Assembly (NCBI GenBank): GCA_015698045.1
Contig: BLAL01000044.1
Coordinates: 340,501-404,500, forward strand
From: Rhizophagus clarus
Taxonomy: Eukaryota > Glomeromycota > Glomeromycetes > Glomerales > Glomeraceae
DNA: 64,000 nucleotides
Direction: 5' to 3'
Shown here: one piece after another, positions 46,897 through 60,821 of the stretch
Layout of the letters: each line of letters begins with the position of its first letter
Position numbering within the stretch: position 1 is the stretch's first letter
The notes under the pieces: generated by a model
The model's database searches: none
The model's input: only the letters and a program-made list of their open reading frames with translations
Told to the model about the DNA's origin: nothing
Position numbers and translations under genes: made by a program

Positions 46897-49800
46897 TAAA
46901 TTCCAATTATTTAATATAAATTTATATTATAATTATATATAAATTTTTTATACAGATTATAAATTAAAATTTAATTATTTTTTTAAATAATTTTAATATT
47001 TTAAAACTGATTTTTTATAATTATTTATATTGGATATATAATGAACTTTATAATAAATTCTATATATCATATTCAAACTTAATTTAATTAATTTAAATCT
47101 TAATATATTAGCTATTTATTTGTTATATTAAATAGTTATATAATCATAAACTAATTCAAATCAATTTTATAATACTAATCAAAATTATTAGTAATTAATA
47201 AAATAAATAGTGATCTATTTATAAAAATTTATGTTATATAAAATTATAATTTTGATTGGTATTATAAATTTAATCATAATTATTTAAAACAGAATCAAAT
47301 TCAATATATTAGATATATACCTAATCTTTTAGAGTAAAAGATTCATTAATATATTTATATAAATTATTATAATGATCAAAATTTATATAATAAACTATTT
47401 GATATATAGTAGTATAAGTATTATATAATAAACTCATTCTATACTAAACAAAAATTGCTAAAATATTAGGTTCATTATATCTAAAGGTAATTGACTGTAC
47501 TAATAAATAAATAAAAAACTTTCAATTTACAAAATTTTGAACTATAGATATAAAATATATATAATTATTATTATTAAAATAAATTTAATTATATAAAAGC
47601 ATTAAAATTCAATTATTAAATCATATAATAATAGATAAATCATCTAAATCTTAAAGAATAATAGTATAATAAATATTAACATTTAAATATTTTTATTACC
47701 ATTTAATTCATCTTAATTAGAATTTTTAAATAAACTATAGATTATTAAATTTGGATAATTAAAGGCTAAATTCTTTTTAAAGTATTTTATTATTTTTTTT
47801 TTTTTTATAAAAATTATAATTTAACCAATTTAACTCTTAAATTAAGGTTGAATTGTAAAGCTAAAAGGCAGTTTTTAAGACAAAATTCTGAAATGGTATC
47901 CAAATATTGGTTCAAGTAATATGAATCCTTATATAAAATTTATTGATTTAGGCTCAAATCTTGTTAACTAACTCTTTTTGGTATAAAATTTTGGCTCAAA
48001 AAAAGTATGCTATACTGGTGAAGCTAAATTTGCAAGGACTGAAGTGCCTGAAGCTATTTTAGATAAGCCTCTTCATGCCAAGCATACTACTATTTTGTGA
48101 TATTCTAGAATTAATTAATTCATAACTGTAAATAAAAGGTACTACCCTCTGGTATACATAATTAATTAAAAGGGTTAGATTTAGTTGTTATCAAGCATAC
48201 CAATAATTTTTCAGTACAGAAAGCTGATTCTTTTTTGACAAAAAAAAAAAAAATGGTACCAGCGCTTAACCTTAGTGATCATATCATCAATTTCCCGGAT
48301 CCACAGCAAAAGATAAGACTATAATAGTTCGAAAATGGAAGTAATTTTAAGTAAATGTTAAGCATTAAAAATAATATATTCTATAAACCATTTTGAGCAA
48401 GCAGAGCAATGCCCGTCAGTCGATGTAGGATCGCAGGACACAGTCTAAACCGCAAAGCTCTTCTTCCACATCCGAGAATAACTCGAATAGCCAACAGAGG
48501 CATGTGTTAAGAATTTCCTTTGTTAAAATTGCTACTAAAACTGACCTTTAACAATATTTTAATCGCATTCGCTTTATTCCATACACAACTAACTACCTTC
48601 CTCCAAGCGCTCAATAAACACCTTAAGTTCCCTTGCTAGTATTTTATGTCCAAAACTGCCACACTTCCCCACGTTGTATAAGACTTACGTACGCTAAGGA
48701 AGAAGAATACGTGTTAACATTTGTGTTAGTGAAACGAAAGATTTGATTAGGATTCACGAACTTGCTTGGGTAATAAAGTAGACAGCGTTGACACCTAAAA
48801 CGACAAATTTATGGGAATCACTGTCACACAAGATAATCATCCTAATTATTGGAATATGCAGTCAACAAAGCAAAGTAAGCGCAGCGCAAAATCTAAGAAG
48901 GACAATGAATATGCTCACCTCAATATGCATTATTCTAATCTTCTTAAGAAACGATTTTTATTAAAACACATAGATGTCTGTATAAATGCAATAAGGTGAA
49001 TTATGAAAAAATTGGCACATAAAATGATTTGATTTTTTTGATACGCTGTTTTATACATTATTAGCCCAATAAGGACAAACTTTATTAATGTGAGCGAGTG
49101 AAATATATGATGTTATCAAAGAGAGAAGGAGTACCCTAGGCCATTTAATGCGATCAAATTATTTCCTTGCTCTCAGGTTTACAAAAATATTTTTATCACT
49201 ACAAACATCCAAAATTATTAATTTAAAACCAAGATTAATTACAATAAACAACTTACAAGTTCAAATAACTTTTGGACATATGATAATTTCAATTTTTATT
49301 ATGAATTTATGTTTTTCTGTATTTTTTTTTTTTTTAAAAAAAACTTTAAAAGCATATATATAAAGAAAAATATGTAAAGAGATATATAAATTTTTCATGA
49401 AAATATGAACATTAAAGAATACGGAAAAATATACATGATGATTATTAATATATATGAAAGCTATATGTTTTTTACTATATTAAACTAAAAAAATGAACTA
49501 TACAACCCCATCTTACAAATAAACCTATAAATTTTTGTTTGATTTCCCTTTCATAATTTTTTCTTTGCGGTGCAAGTTAAAGAAAAAAGTAAAAATAAAA
49601 ACTATTTGTATAACGATCCCAAACCTCCATAAACCCAATGTCGCGATAAATTTACCAACGGATTAATATATAAAAAAAGAAAGGCATATATGCCATAAAA
49701 AGGATCCGTTTCACAGGGGATGCTAATCAATATTAAATTAAATTATTATTGATTCGTCGCTATAATTAATTAGCGTTGGAACTAATAAAAAAATAATTTT

Positions 49801-52006
49801 TTCCACAATTCATAAAGAATTGTGTTGTCGAATTGGATGGCACCCTTTTGTGAACGACCGAGTTATTAATTATGGAGGAAGGAGATGCCAAAAAAAATTA
49901 AAATAGATGGGTAAATCGAACATTAGTTAAATGGATGAAAGATGAAACCTCCCCTAAAGAGCAGGTAATTATTATGTTGATTTTTTGACGAAAAATTAAA
50001 TTTTCGATGAAATTATCAAGAGTCGTCGTAAATTTTAAAACGTCGAAAGTTACTCTTGAGAGGTTAAGCCAACATCTATCCATACTTTTATTCGTGCATG
50101 GTTCTAGATAAATAAAATATTATAGATCGAATTAGATTGTGAAGATACTTCACATTTTTAAATAAAAAAAATTCCGTGGTTTAAGTTGAACTTGCATCAA
50201 GCAAACAAGTTGCGGTTATAAAAAATTTTTCGCGAAAAAATAAGCCCTTGGTAATAATCAAGAACATTAAAATTGAAAGGAAATCATTGTAAGTATGGGT
50301 GGACACTAAACCATGCCGAAGAATCAAAAAAATCCGAATAAACAGGGATTTATATAGCGTTTGAAACATACCTCCCTAAAAAAAAAAGCCACCACTTTCG
50401 TAGTACTAAAGTTATGCATCAAACTTTAAAGGAACAATAAGGAAAAACGCCAACAAGTCAAGGGGCAAACGCTCCGTGATATCAGATTAGGTAATTTAAC
50501 CAAACATGTACTTAAACCTGTCAGTTGAATGAAAAATAAGATCTTAGATTTGGCAAAGTCAGAGAAGATCAAAGTGTGCACAGTCATTGATTATTGTACT
50601 TTGTATGATTATAACTTTTATAATTAGCACTTTTTAGTTAGTAATCGGCAAAAAATTTAATTGTGTGTAATGTTACTTATACGTTTATAATAAGATTCTA
50701 TAATACGATTTACTATAATCGGAAAAACCAGTTTTGTTATTCCAGTTCCCTTTTGCGCAATATTAATGGTGGAACCAATACGCTCTGCAGAAAGTTTTCT
50801 TGAAAGGATAAAATCAGCTAAATTACTTAAAATCACAATTTGCATTATCATATAAGATTATCGTTATTCCGTTCCTTACCTGTTTTCACCTGTTTGACAT
50901 TTGCTAAACAGTAATGCAGGATGCGACACATTTAATGATGTAAATATTAATGCATCTTTTTTTATTTGCAAACGAGAAATAGATAACGCTGAATAGATTA
51001 AAATCTCGAAAACTATGGATGGAGCTTTTTCATTAGTAGCCTGATTGCGCAATTATCGGCACCTAGAGGCAACTGATGTTACAAAGCTACATTCAATAAT
51101 TTCTTTTTTTTGAGTAGGATAAATGATTGTAATTTTGAGTGCAGTAAGTATGATATAATAATGGACACATTCAGTATTTTTAAATGCCGAAATGTTCTGT
51201 ATAACAATATCTTCCGTATATATGATAAAGTATATATTGATGTTTCACAAGCTTTTTTTCAGGCGTCGTATAACTTGGCTGCAATCCCGAACTATATTGA
51301 CGTTACCAACTCTTATTACGCCAAATTCTCCAATGTAGTCATTATTTAGCTTACAATTATTCAACCGAGCATGTTCAGTTTTATAATTCTCCGTTTTTCA
51401 AACATATCGGATTTTTCGCTCTCTAGCATTGGTTCGATTATGCAGTTTTTTTTTAAAAAGTAAAAAAAGGACTCAGACAAGAACAGAAAGAGCGGAAAAG
51501 TTATATTCTTATCTAGGTGTGAAATCCTATTCAAAGAATGGGAATAAGTAATGTTTAATTTTATAATACTAACAAATATCAATAGCCGATTTTTTTCTAA
51601 AATTTAATAGTATTTATTCCTTTCAATCTTGCCTAGTTAAACCAAATTTTTTAAAATCATAATTTATGTTATCAAAGTTTTTGATTCATAAATTTAAAAC
51701 TACCAACATATATCTAAAAAAATTCATATAATGCTCAAAATCATAAAATGATAAATCATCCTAAAAATAAAACAATTTAAAGGAATCCTATTACTGAAAG
51801 TAATTTTGCGAGATCTAATTATAAGTAAATAAAATATTTAAAATAATATCACGTAACATTTTACATCTATAAACGATATGATTTTAAAAAGTAAAACTTA
51901 CATTATACATACAAGTTTTTTCTTAACAAGAAAATTCCTATAATAATTGTAAATTCTTAAAATTTTTTATATTATGAAGCATATATCGGCACTTTGGATA
52001 AGATTT
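46897..52006. other. 5.1 kb intergenic with weak coding-like islands
   Basis: Mostly AT-rich. At 48020-48110 the plus strand reads FARTEVPEAILDKPLHAKHT before a TGA, at 48380-48520 GC rises without a readable frame, and at 51240-51348 a frame reads VSQAFFQASYNLAAIPNYID and more. A minus-strand frame at 50657-50851 (NLADFILSRKLSAERIGST) is similar. None could be linked to a family or to convincing exons, so no gene is called. Confidence 0.35.
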
Positions 52007-53906
52007 TTAGTTGTATCCGAAAAATTTTTGTATAATAGTTTTAACCATTGGATTTAAAACTTCAGGCTCATGTTGATAAGCAGTCTAATAGATTTTAATT
52101 TTAATTAATATTTAATTCTAAACAAATCCTGAAATAAAATTTTTTCTTACCATAATTATGCTCATTGCTATAGAAAAGAACCATACATCCGCTGTTTTAT
52201 GTAATTCAAATATCCAATTTCTTTGACACATAATTTTATACCAGGATTCTGCGGCCTTAGGCAATACATATAAAGCTAAATTAACTCTTGTATTTCTATT
52301 TTCGATGAAAATTGTTAATGCCGAATTAAGTCCAGCAAGCCAGTATAAGTATTTAGAATCCCATTTCAAATCGAAATATTTGATCACGTTACGATGAAAG
52401 CATATTTGTGATTGATAACTTGCTACAAAAGTGGATAGAAAAGTGCTTGACTGAATCGTCTTGAGTATATTTTTTTTAATAAGCGTCACAGGACTTTTTT
52501 TTTTAAAAAAAAAGAAAAAAAGGAAATAATGAGAAGTTCATTCACATAAATTTAAAACAAGATAATTAAATAAACAGAACATACTCTTCAATCAATTGTG
52601 CTGGTTTGAATGCTATCATTGGAACAAAATTAAGTGTAGCATATACTGGTGTAATATTTCTAAAAACTTGGTAAAACCGTTCAATGTTTGTATATATACA
52701 TGAATCGAATTGAGGATGTATAAGCTCACTAAAAATATACGCGTCAATAAGAATTTTAATATAAATCATTATATGATAATGTTTATTTAAATTTACCAGG
52801 GAATTGCAGTAGGTCGTGGAGGTAAATTCGAAGTTACCTCAAAAGCATTCTTCGTTCCTTTAAATTTTTTAACGAGGTTAATCGCATCATCCTTATTCAA
52901 AGGTAAACCTTTTCTTAGTGATAGATTAATATTCAATGTTTCTTTTGGAACACGCGCTGTAGCTATCATAAAATTCAAGAAGTCTTTTGGTATAGTGGTA
53001 GGTCGCATCTACAAAAATAAATAATTCTTGTTAGATCTATCATCATCATAATTTTTTAATATTAAAATATCAATACCGTATACGCATAAAGAACTTGTGC
53101 AGTTGATATGATGAATATTAAGGAATCTCCATGAGGAATTCGAAAATATTTACGCGCGCTACCTGCGTTGTATACAGCTTGTAATGCGCTGAATTTGATT
53201 TGAAAAGAAATATATAAATAAAATAAAAGGCGCAGCGAAACGGTACAAAGAACCATTAGACTAACCGAACAAATAGTTGTTGCGCAATAGAAATTCGTCT
53301 CTCTCGTTTTTCTGCCAATATTGACGAACCAGCAATGAAACCTATTACAATATTCGTATATCTCTTAATTAATATTTTTAAGGATGGAGATGTAATCTTA
53401 AAGATAGATACCGGCAACTAATCCATTCCAATGATCATCTTTTTTTCGGATATACCGCAATCCATTATTAATTAGTTTCCATAGAAATGAAAATCCACCG
53501 AAACCTACACCAAATCGTATGGCATCCATTCCGAAAAATCCATGGATAAATGCATTATATATGGATCCTTTTCTGTAAAGAAATTTTGTGTTATACGAAT
53601 CTTTTACAACTAAATTCTTCAAAGAGCAACATAATACCTTTTCCGGAACACTGTTAATAAATTTAACAGGAAATTTACACCACCACGAATGCCATGCGCC
53701 ATTACATATGATTCTATAATTTTTTTTGCAAATGCTTAATAAATTATCAATATAAATATACAAATAATGAACATTTGAGACATACCGAGACCTCCAATAA
53801 TGGAATGCAAAACAATCTTTTTAATTGTATTCGGTTTGTTCTGGCGGTCTCTATTAGATAATGCTGCATTTACAACATCTTCTCGTGTTACAATATGTGG
53901 CATCAT
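52007..53906 (-). CDS. TMEM135: TMEM135-like membrane protein
   Basis: Nine exons: 53906-53786, 53713-53638, 53572-53412, 53341-53266, 53188-53077, 53008-52838, 52724-52585, 52493-52151 and 52084-52007, total 425 residues. Hallmarks are the N-terminal TREDVVNAALSNRDRQ, GIRGGVNFLLNLLTVFRK, GFFGMDAIRFGVGFGGFSFL, NNGLRYI, GSSILAEKRERRISIAQQ, IPHGDSLIFIISTAQVLYAY, HPQFDSC, TPVYATLNFVP, and the Cys/ALYVLPKAAESWYK segment. The order and length fit TMEM135, a multi-pass protein of peroxisomes, mitochondria and lipid droplets that influences organelle division and lipid handling. The start is MetMet at 53906; the second Met is equally possible. The exon 8 acceptor directly follows an A-run. It is head-to-head with INTS2. 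Confidence 0.88.
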
Positions 53907-54410
53907 ATGCAAATCGTGTGGTTAAAAAAAAAAAATGGAAAGAAAAATGATTTTCTGTTTGTGGGATAAGCCATTATTATATACCAGAGAGATCGATAAT
54001 AATTCTGAGTTAAAAAAATTGTAATGTTGTAACCGTTTGCTCCTAAGGTTACAAAAGTTATTTTGTCGACACCTGATTTTAATGCAAACATTACCAAAAT
54101 TTGGGGTAGCATTTTTTTGGGGGAAAAATCCAAGAAAGTTTTAATCCGATGAGTATTCGATTTTATGTAAATAATTGATATCGTCTTACCACGCTCGAAT
54201 GATTGACGCATAATGATGCAACCTGAATATCTATTTTCCCCAAAGGAAAAAAAAATGTTCGTACGATATTCAAATATTACGTAAACACATCACGCAGTGT
54301 GTTCACACAGCGTTCGCACCTTATTAAGATTATCATTAGCCAATCAGCTAATGAACGTAAAAGCTGTGACTTATATATACGATTAACGTTTAAAATCAAG
54401 ACGTTAAACA
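53907..54410. promoter_or_regulatory. Shared upstream region of TMEM135-like and INTS2 genes
   Basis: 504 bp between divergent start codons. It includes paired CACGCAGTGTG/CACACAGCG words at 54291-54312 and a TATATATA box at 54372-54380, about 30-40 bp before the INTS2 ATG. The assignment of both promoters here is inference from position. Confidence 0.4.
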
Positions 54411-57400
54411 ATGTCTTCTATCTTTAGCGATGCGGCAATTGTTGAAACTTTTAAGTATCTTGAAAATGGGGGCTGTGTAATACAGAGGCCTACACTGGTA
54501 TAATAAAATTTTTTTATTATTATATCATATGTATGTTATTGATCATAGTTTTTTTTTGTAGAGATATGAGCTTTTCTTGCCTTACATCCTGAAATATTAT
54601 ACACCCGATGAAGTTCCTTTTTTAAAAGCAAATTATATTCAGGTATAAAAATTCTTTGTAGTTATTACAATAGCAAATAATGACAATAATAAATTATTTG
54701 TTACTTTTGTAGATATTAACTAAGAAAGAATATACAAATTTTTTTTAGGTTGAGTTAATAAAAAATGTTCTAACAATAAATAGAGAGGAATTGATCAAGG
54801 ATGTAGAAAAGCAAATATGCCAAAACCAAACATTATTAGATGTTATATCAGAGGTATAGAGAAAAATATTTTCAAAATTATTTGATAAATTGATGTCATT
54901 AATTTTCTAATATATATATAATTTTTTTTATATAAAGGGGAAAATCGTGCCTCAGACTCAAAATTATACGCCCGGTTTAAATGATCATGAACTTATTTTA
55001 AAGTAGACATTATTTATATATAATTAGTTGATATTACTTATATTGATAATAATAATAATAAATAAATATAATTTCTAGGCTAATTTTACGGGATTTGTCC
55101 GACCTCGTAATATTAGCAAAAGCAAAGTATGAACAAAACCCAACGAGTGTTCAAAAATGCTGTGACATCTTACATGCGAATAGACTTTTGCAAAACCTTA
55201 AGAAAGAGTCGTTCAGTAATATCGATTATTATTTGCCAATCATATTGTATATTTGGAAACCAATAGAGCTTGGAATTACTTATGAGGTGGGTAGTTATAA
55301 TTTGGGATTATTATTAATAAAATGGGTCATTCAATTATATTTTGGTGAACAGGACGTGATTCGCGCCTTACCTCTCTTAAATAATTGTGATGATTTGATC
55401 AGATGTTTAGTCGCAAATAATCCGCAAATGTTTCATAAGGTAAATAATATATATGCACTTAGGTCTCAAGACTTCTATGGACTTCTTTTTCTCACAGTTA
55501 ATTTAATATTCTTTAGATTACAGATATTATTTTGCAAGTTCACAAATATTTTCCGTATAAATATAAAGAGCGCATCAAGTTTGTCGTTAAAAAATTTTTT
55601 TTTCACCTCGATTTATATTAATTACGATAATTATAATATTAATTTATATATTTCTTTATGAAGAAAAATGTTGTATACTATGGTTAGTCTTGCAACACAT
55701 CACGCCTTTAACATGCGACTTAAATTGATAGATTTGAAGATACTACCAGAAGTTGTGTTAAGACTTACGATACTTTGTTCAGATATAGTATGCATTTTTT
55801 TTTTTTAAAAAAAAAAAAATTTAACTTCTCTTACGTATAATTTAACTTTGTTCTTAGGTATTATGTCTTGAAGGTATTTTGTCACGAAATCCTAAGTGGA
55901 TAACATCACAACAAATACCGCAGGCTTTAATAAATGAATTAAAAATTGTCTTATTTGGAACCTTGCGCAACTGTGTGGTAACACAAACAATTTCAAATTC
56001 GTTGTTTATCTTGACATAATAGTTCCTGATTCCAATATTATTTTTATTTATTTATTTATTTATTTGTAGAATAATGTACAACAGCCATTATCCCATCATC
56101 GAGCAAGATTGTGTATATTAATGCGGATTATTTGCGGATTTGTGCATTTGTTCAAAGTAAACTTTGATTCAAGCGATTTAGAAGTTTGCTTAACGGTCAT
56201 AGATCATGCTGGGTCAGACAGGTATGGACTATTTACAAATTGACTCATTTATTAATTGTAATCTTATTAATTTACTCTTCTGCAGGCTTAAGAAATTATG
56301 TTTGTGTTTTCTACTACTATGCTCTGAAATGTTGATAAAAACGAACAGAGTAAATATAATATTCTTTTCTAATTTCTTAATTGAATGATTTTTAACAAAT
56401 TTATTATCTATTTATTCAGTTATTATTGCTTGTTAGCTCCTTTGCCAGAATAGTTAATCCTCGTAATACGCAGTTATTCTTGATATTTGCTTACTTTTTT
56501 CGAGCAAATCAACTTGAGCAAATATCTAAAATGTGTGTTTCGACTTTGGCTATGGATGTTGAAATATGTACGTATAATTATATGCAAATAGTTAAATTCG
56601 ATGAATTAATTATTGTACCAAATTATTTAGCCGGTTATGGATTAATTGAGTTGAGAACCGCTACGAAGGATAACCTTTTCTCTGAAGCAACACTAGCTAA
56701 GAGTGCTTTGGAAATAGAACCGGATACTTTTGATGGTTTAGGCGTAAGTTTCAATTTCGTATTCAATGTAAACGATCTTTCATTCAAGGAATTATTTGAA
56801 TTATTTAAGTATTATATAAACAGATGCATTTCTTAATTATTCATTCACTTATGTAGCTGGCAAAAGATCCGAGGGATATTGCTTTTAATGTCGTTTACGT
56901 AATGTTAAAGGGCGGAGTATTTCATAAAGGCAAGACAGATTTAAAGCCCTGGATAATACGACAAATAATGCAAGCGACAACTCCAATCCACTCTCAATTA
57001 GGTCCCCTAATTAAGACATACGCTTCTTGGTTAGCTTTTCTTTAATTGTTGTAGTAATATTTCTTAAAAAAAAAAAAATCTATGATTTAAAATGCTTGCC
57101 TATTTTACATAGCATATTTGATAATTATGGGATTGTATATCCATCTTATCCGAATCCAATGACAAAGATACCGGAATTTTATATTTTTACATTTTTCCGA
57201 GAGAAGATTGAAAAAATTTCCCCAGCTCATGTTCTTCTGCTTTATTATATTCTCCAATTTAATGCAATTGCAAGAGAACGAAAATCGATTGGAGGTCAAG
57301 CATCATTACAAAAAACAAGTATGTTATAAATCAAACCTTTGAAGCTTTAAATATGAATCAAAATTATTATTGACATAATTTTGATAGTTTACACTTCTAA

Positions 57401-59478
57401 TCTACCTTATTCTTCGGATCTTATGGAATCAATTCCCGTCCGAAGAATACTAATTGAAGCTGAAAAATGTGATAATGGTTTGGCATATCGTAATATTTAT
57501 CCTGAACTTCTTGGGCTCGTTGCCTCAAATTATCCCGAAATTTTTGACATTGAAAATCTCCTGATCGAAGAAGATCGTCTTTCGAAGTAATCATTAATTT
57601 TTTTTTTTACTTGTCTGTTATTTGAAGAATAAATATTTAAATTACATTTTGTTATTAAATTAGGTCTTCGAGGCAGGACCAATCAATTGTTAAAAATTTT
57701 GTACAATTAGTTATTTCGAATTTAACGGAAAATCCAGAAGTGTCTATATCTGGTATTTTTTCTTCAAATATATTTGAGTTATTATAATACATATGTGATA
57801 ATATATAACATATTCATTTGATAATTAGCCTTGAAAACTCTGGAATCTATGGAACCAGAGGATTTGTTAATTCATTGTAATCAACTTATACTAGATTTAT
57901 TACCGAGAATAATTCATCGGTTTGTATCTAATTTGTGATGTCTTTAGATCATTTTGCCCTTATCTAAGAAAATTTACTCTTTTGTGTATAGGGGGGATTC
58001 CAGAATAATACAATCTGTTTATCGAATTTGGTTATCACTCTATAGTATGAATCCTCATGAAGCATCGCTATTATTTATAAACGCAACTCGAGGACAAGAA
58101 GATCAGGGAATAAGGTGGTTATTTTGTTGGATAAAAATTGTTTGTTTGTGTATGAACTCATTTAGCTTTAAAATTATAGATTTACGGAATTACAACTTAT
58201 GATGGATCCATTACTGGTTATACGTTGTGATCCCAAAGTGTTTAGATGTCCCCCAATTTTTAAAATTTTTATTAAGGTATTTAGTAGATTTAGATTACAC
58301 GTTATTCTTAACAATTTGATAGCTTTCTACATTTATGAAATTTTTTTTAGATTTTAAAATTTTATATGAGAGGCTCTCGATCTAGATTAAGTCGATTTCA
58401 ACAAGATGAAAATGAATATTTGAAGGTAGTTCCATATATAAGCATTGAATCAGTCTTTTTCATCAGAATAATGTTATTTATATTATTTAATTCATTAGGA
58501 TCGGTTTACACCTGAAAAGATGGATAAATTGATATTAGTTCAAGAGATTTCATTAATGAAGATATTACTTGAAGTTTGCGAGACTAAACTGGAAGATAGT
58601 CCTGGTATAATAATAAGGAATATTGAATGTAGATTTTGTAAAGAATGAAACTGATTCCTTATTTAATAGATGTATTGGAAGAAATTAGAAGCATAACATT
58701 TAGTTTTCTTCATGAATTGTTTATTGAAAACACGATGTTATGTAAGGAGCTACATTCAGAAGGTTACTCGTTTGAATTAATACCTTTGACAACGCGAAGA
58801 ATCGAGTCGATGCGTAAGTGATTTGAGTTTTTTTCTTTTTAGTAATAAACGTTTACAATAATGACCTTTTTTTTTTATATAGATATGTGTATAAATTTCG
58901 CGCCTGAATTGATTAAAGATGAATCTAGTCCCAAAAGACAATTGTTTGGACTATTTTTGGGTAGTCAATTATGCGAAGTCTGGCCTATGGAACAAACGTA
59001 ATATGTCCTATTTTACGTCATTTTTAGTTTAGTAATTAATTATTAAAATGTTCTGTTTATACTCTTTATTAGATACAAGCTTGCAAAAGATCATATAGTA
59101 GAAAAAATAAAAGAAATCTCTTTTAAAACGAACGAGAAGGTATTATCTGAAGAGGCAAAGAAAGTTTTACCAATTTTAGTCCTTATCTTTAATGTTTTCC
59201 AGAACTTACGCAGTGAAGTTGTGCGAATATTAAGAGGTAAAATAAATTTTCTCTTTAACTTATTTTTATAATTATGAAAGATTTTAATTGCAAGAATTTA
59301 AATTATTAAATTATTAGCTTTAGAAGAGAAATTTAAGCCGCATAAAGGGCATGGAATGAAAAGGGGATCAGAACTATTTATTGCTCAATTATTAGAACAG
59401 ATTCGTGAGAAACCCGCGAGTTCATCTAAAGTTAAGAAGAGAAATTTCAAGGGCAGAAGTACAACATTTGATAAATGA
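54411..59478 (+). CDS. INTS2: Integrator complex subunit 2
   Basis: 26 exons assembled in frame to 1065 residues (human protein about 1200). Exons: 54411-54497, 54562-54642, 54749-54853, 54938-55002, 55079-55286, 55353-55439, 55517-55578, 55664-55787, 55858-55977, 56070-56221, 56286-56349, 56420-56567, 56592-56743, 56857-57029, 57113-57318, 57388-57586, 57664-57752, 57829-57919, 57992-58114, 58180-58276, 58351-58425, 58499-58604, 58670-58813, 58883-58997, 59073-59236, 59318-59478. It is an all-helical repeat protein. The diagnostic segment is LPYSSDLMESIPVRRIL followed by LGLVASNYPEIF, matching the conserved SYSSxLxxxIPI region of INTS2. Others are SFARIVNPRNTQLF, ESMEPEDLLIHCNQLILD and RCPPIFKIFIKILKFY. 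It scaffolds the nuclear Integrator complex in snRNA 3' processing and promoter-proximal termination. Donors vary (GTATGT, GTTTGT, GTGGGT), so a few joins are tentative. Confidence 0.85.
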
Positions 59479-60821
59479 ATAAATAATTTAGGCTTTAAGA
59501 TGAGAAAATTACATTTTATAGTATAGAATTAACTTATATTGTTTAATATAGTTTATTATAAGAATGCATTTTAGATATCAGTTATTGGTCATAACCTGGA
59601 AATGAGGGTTACAACCTCCTATCAAAAATTAATAATAAACGTTACTAAATATGGGTTATAACGTACGAGTGAAACAGATTTTATTTATTAAATGTATGAA
59701 TTTAATAGTATCATTCTTTTCTTCTCTGGTTTTAATGGATAACAAAACTACTTATTATTCGAGTTGAATGATTATTCCAATTATTTCTCAATATTATAGC
59801 ATAATTCGTATTATGTAAGTATTAAAAATTAAATCTGGCTGTTTATTAAGTTTTCATATGATTCTCGGCATCAAGACCATCACACAGACATATCAAACAT
59901 CAATGCCTTCACGCTGAGTCATAATTATCAGCGTAATTATATCATAACGCGTAATGATCCCAAAGATCGATCGATGCGATGTCATAAAAGTTGAGATGAG
60001 CTTCATTGATATTAGAAAATGTATATCTTTGGAATCTCCAAAAGTTTCATCGGCAGAAAAAGAATTTCTCCATAACTTAGTCTGCCGTTTTTCTGTGTGA
60101 CAGGTGATGGCTTGAAATGTACGTAATACGCGTTATTACAAGTAAAGTCTTACCTAGTACGAAGTACACTTATGATAGTACAAATGGCAGTGTACGAACC
60201 CATTTTAGGACGATCCGCATATGTAGTACAATTTCGATAATGGTGATTCTGACGAAAACTGAAATATTAATCAACGGTAAATAGGGTGCCATACAGACCC
60301 CACCCTTGATTTTGCTGTATCGATACTATCGATACTAAACAAGGTGCCACACTGCCACACGCTTCCTTTACCTTAGGTTTCTTCGTTGCAATATTAATTA
60401 TTAAGATATAACGTAATATTTAGTGACATTTTATTAACTTATTTTTATTATCATCATCACTTTGAGGGTAAGCATTGGTAAAAAAAACGAAGTTGAAGAG
60501 GCGAGTTCAAATGTTCAATATAATACATATAACAGTATATAATTAACTTCCTGATTTTTCTCTTCTAATTATGTGAATTGTTTTGTAAAAGTACGTGTTT
60601 AATAAATACGAGTTTTAGACTACTATCATAGTAGTACAACATATAAAAAACTATAGACGTCACACGTGCTAGTATTAATGCAACTGTACGTACGTTTAAT
60701 ACATACTGTACATGTACATACAGAAATTAATGTTGAACTTTGATTTTATTTTGTTAAAACTAAAAGCGAATTACAATCTTAAATTTCAAAAGAGATTAAT
60801 ACATTAACAACTAAAGAGTAA
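59479..60821. other. Intergenic, no gene
   Basis: 1.3 kb between the convergent INTS2 and Cys-rich genes. Short CGATACTATCGATACTA repeats occur near 60317-60340, and palindromic ACGTACGT words near 60680-60720. No coding or RNA signature is seen. Confidence 0.5.

Noticed and set aside
53903..54211. Minus-strand 102-residue frame starting MRQSFERG upstream of TMEM135
   Set aside because: Considered as first exons of TMEM135, but no splice join keeps the frame into the TREDVV exon, whereas the MetMet at 53906 gives a complete typical N-terminus.
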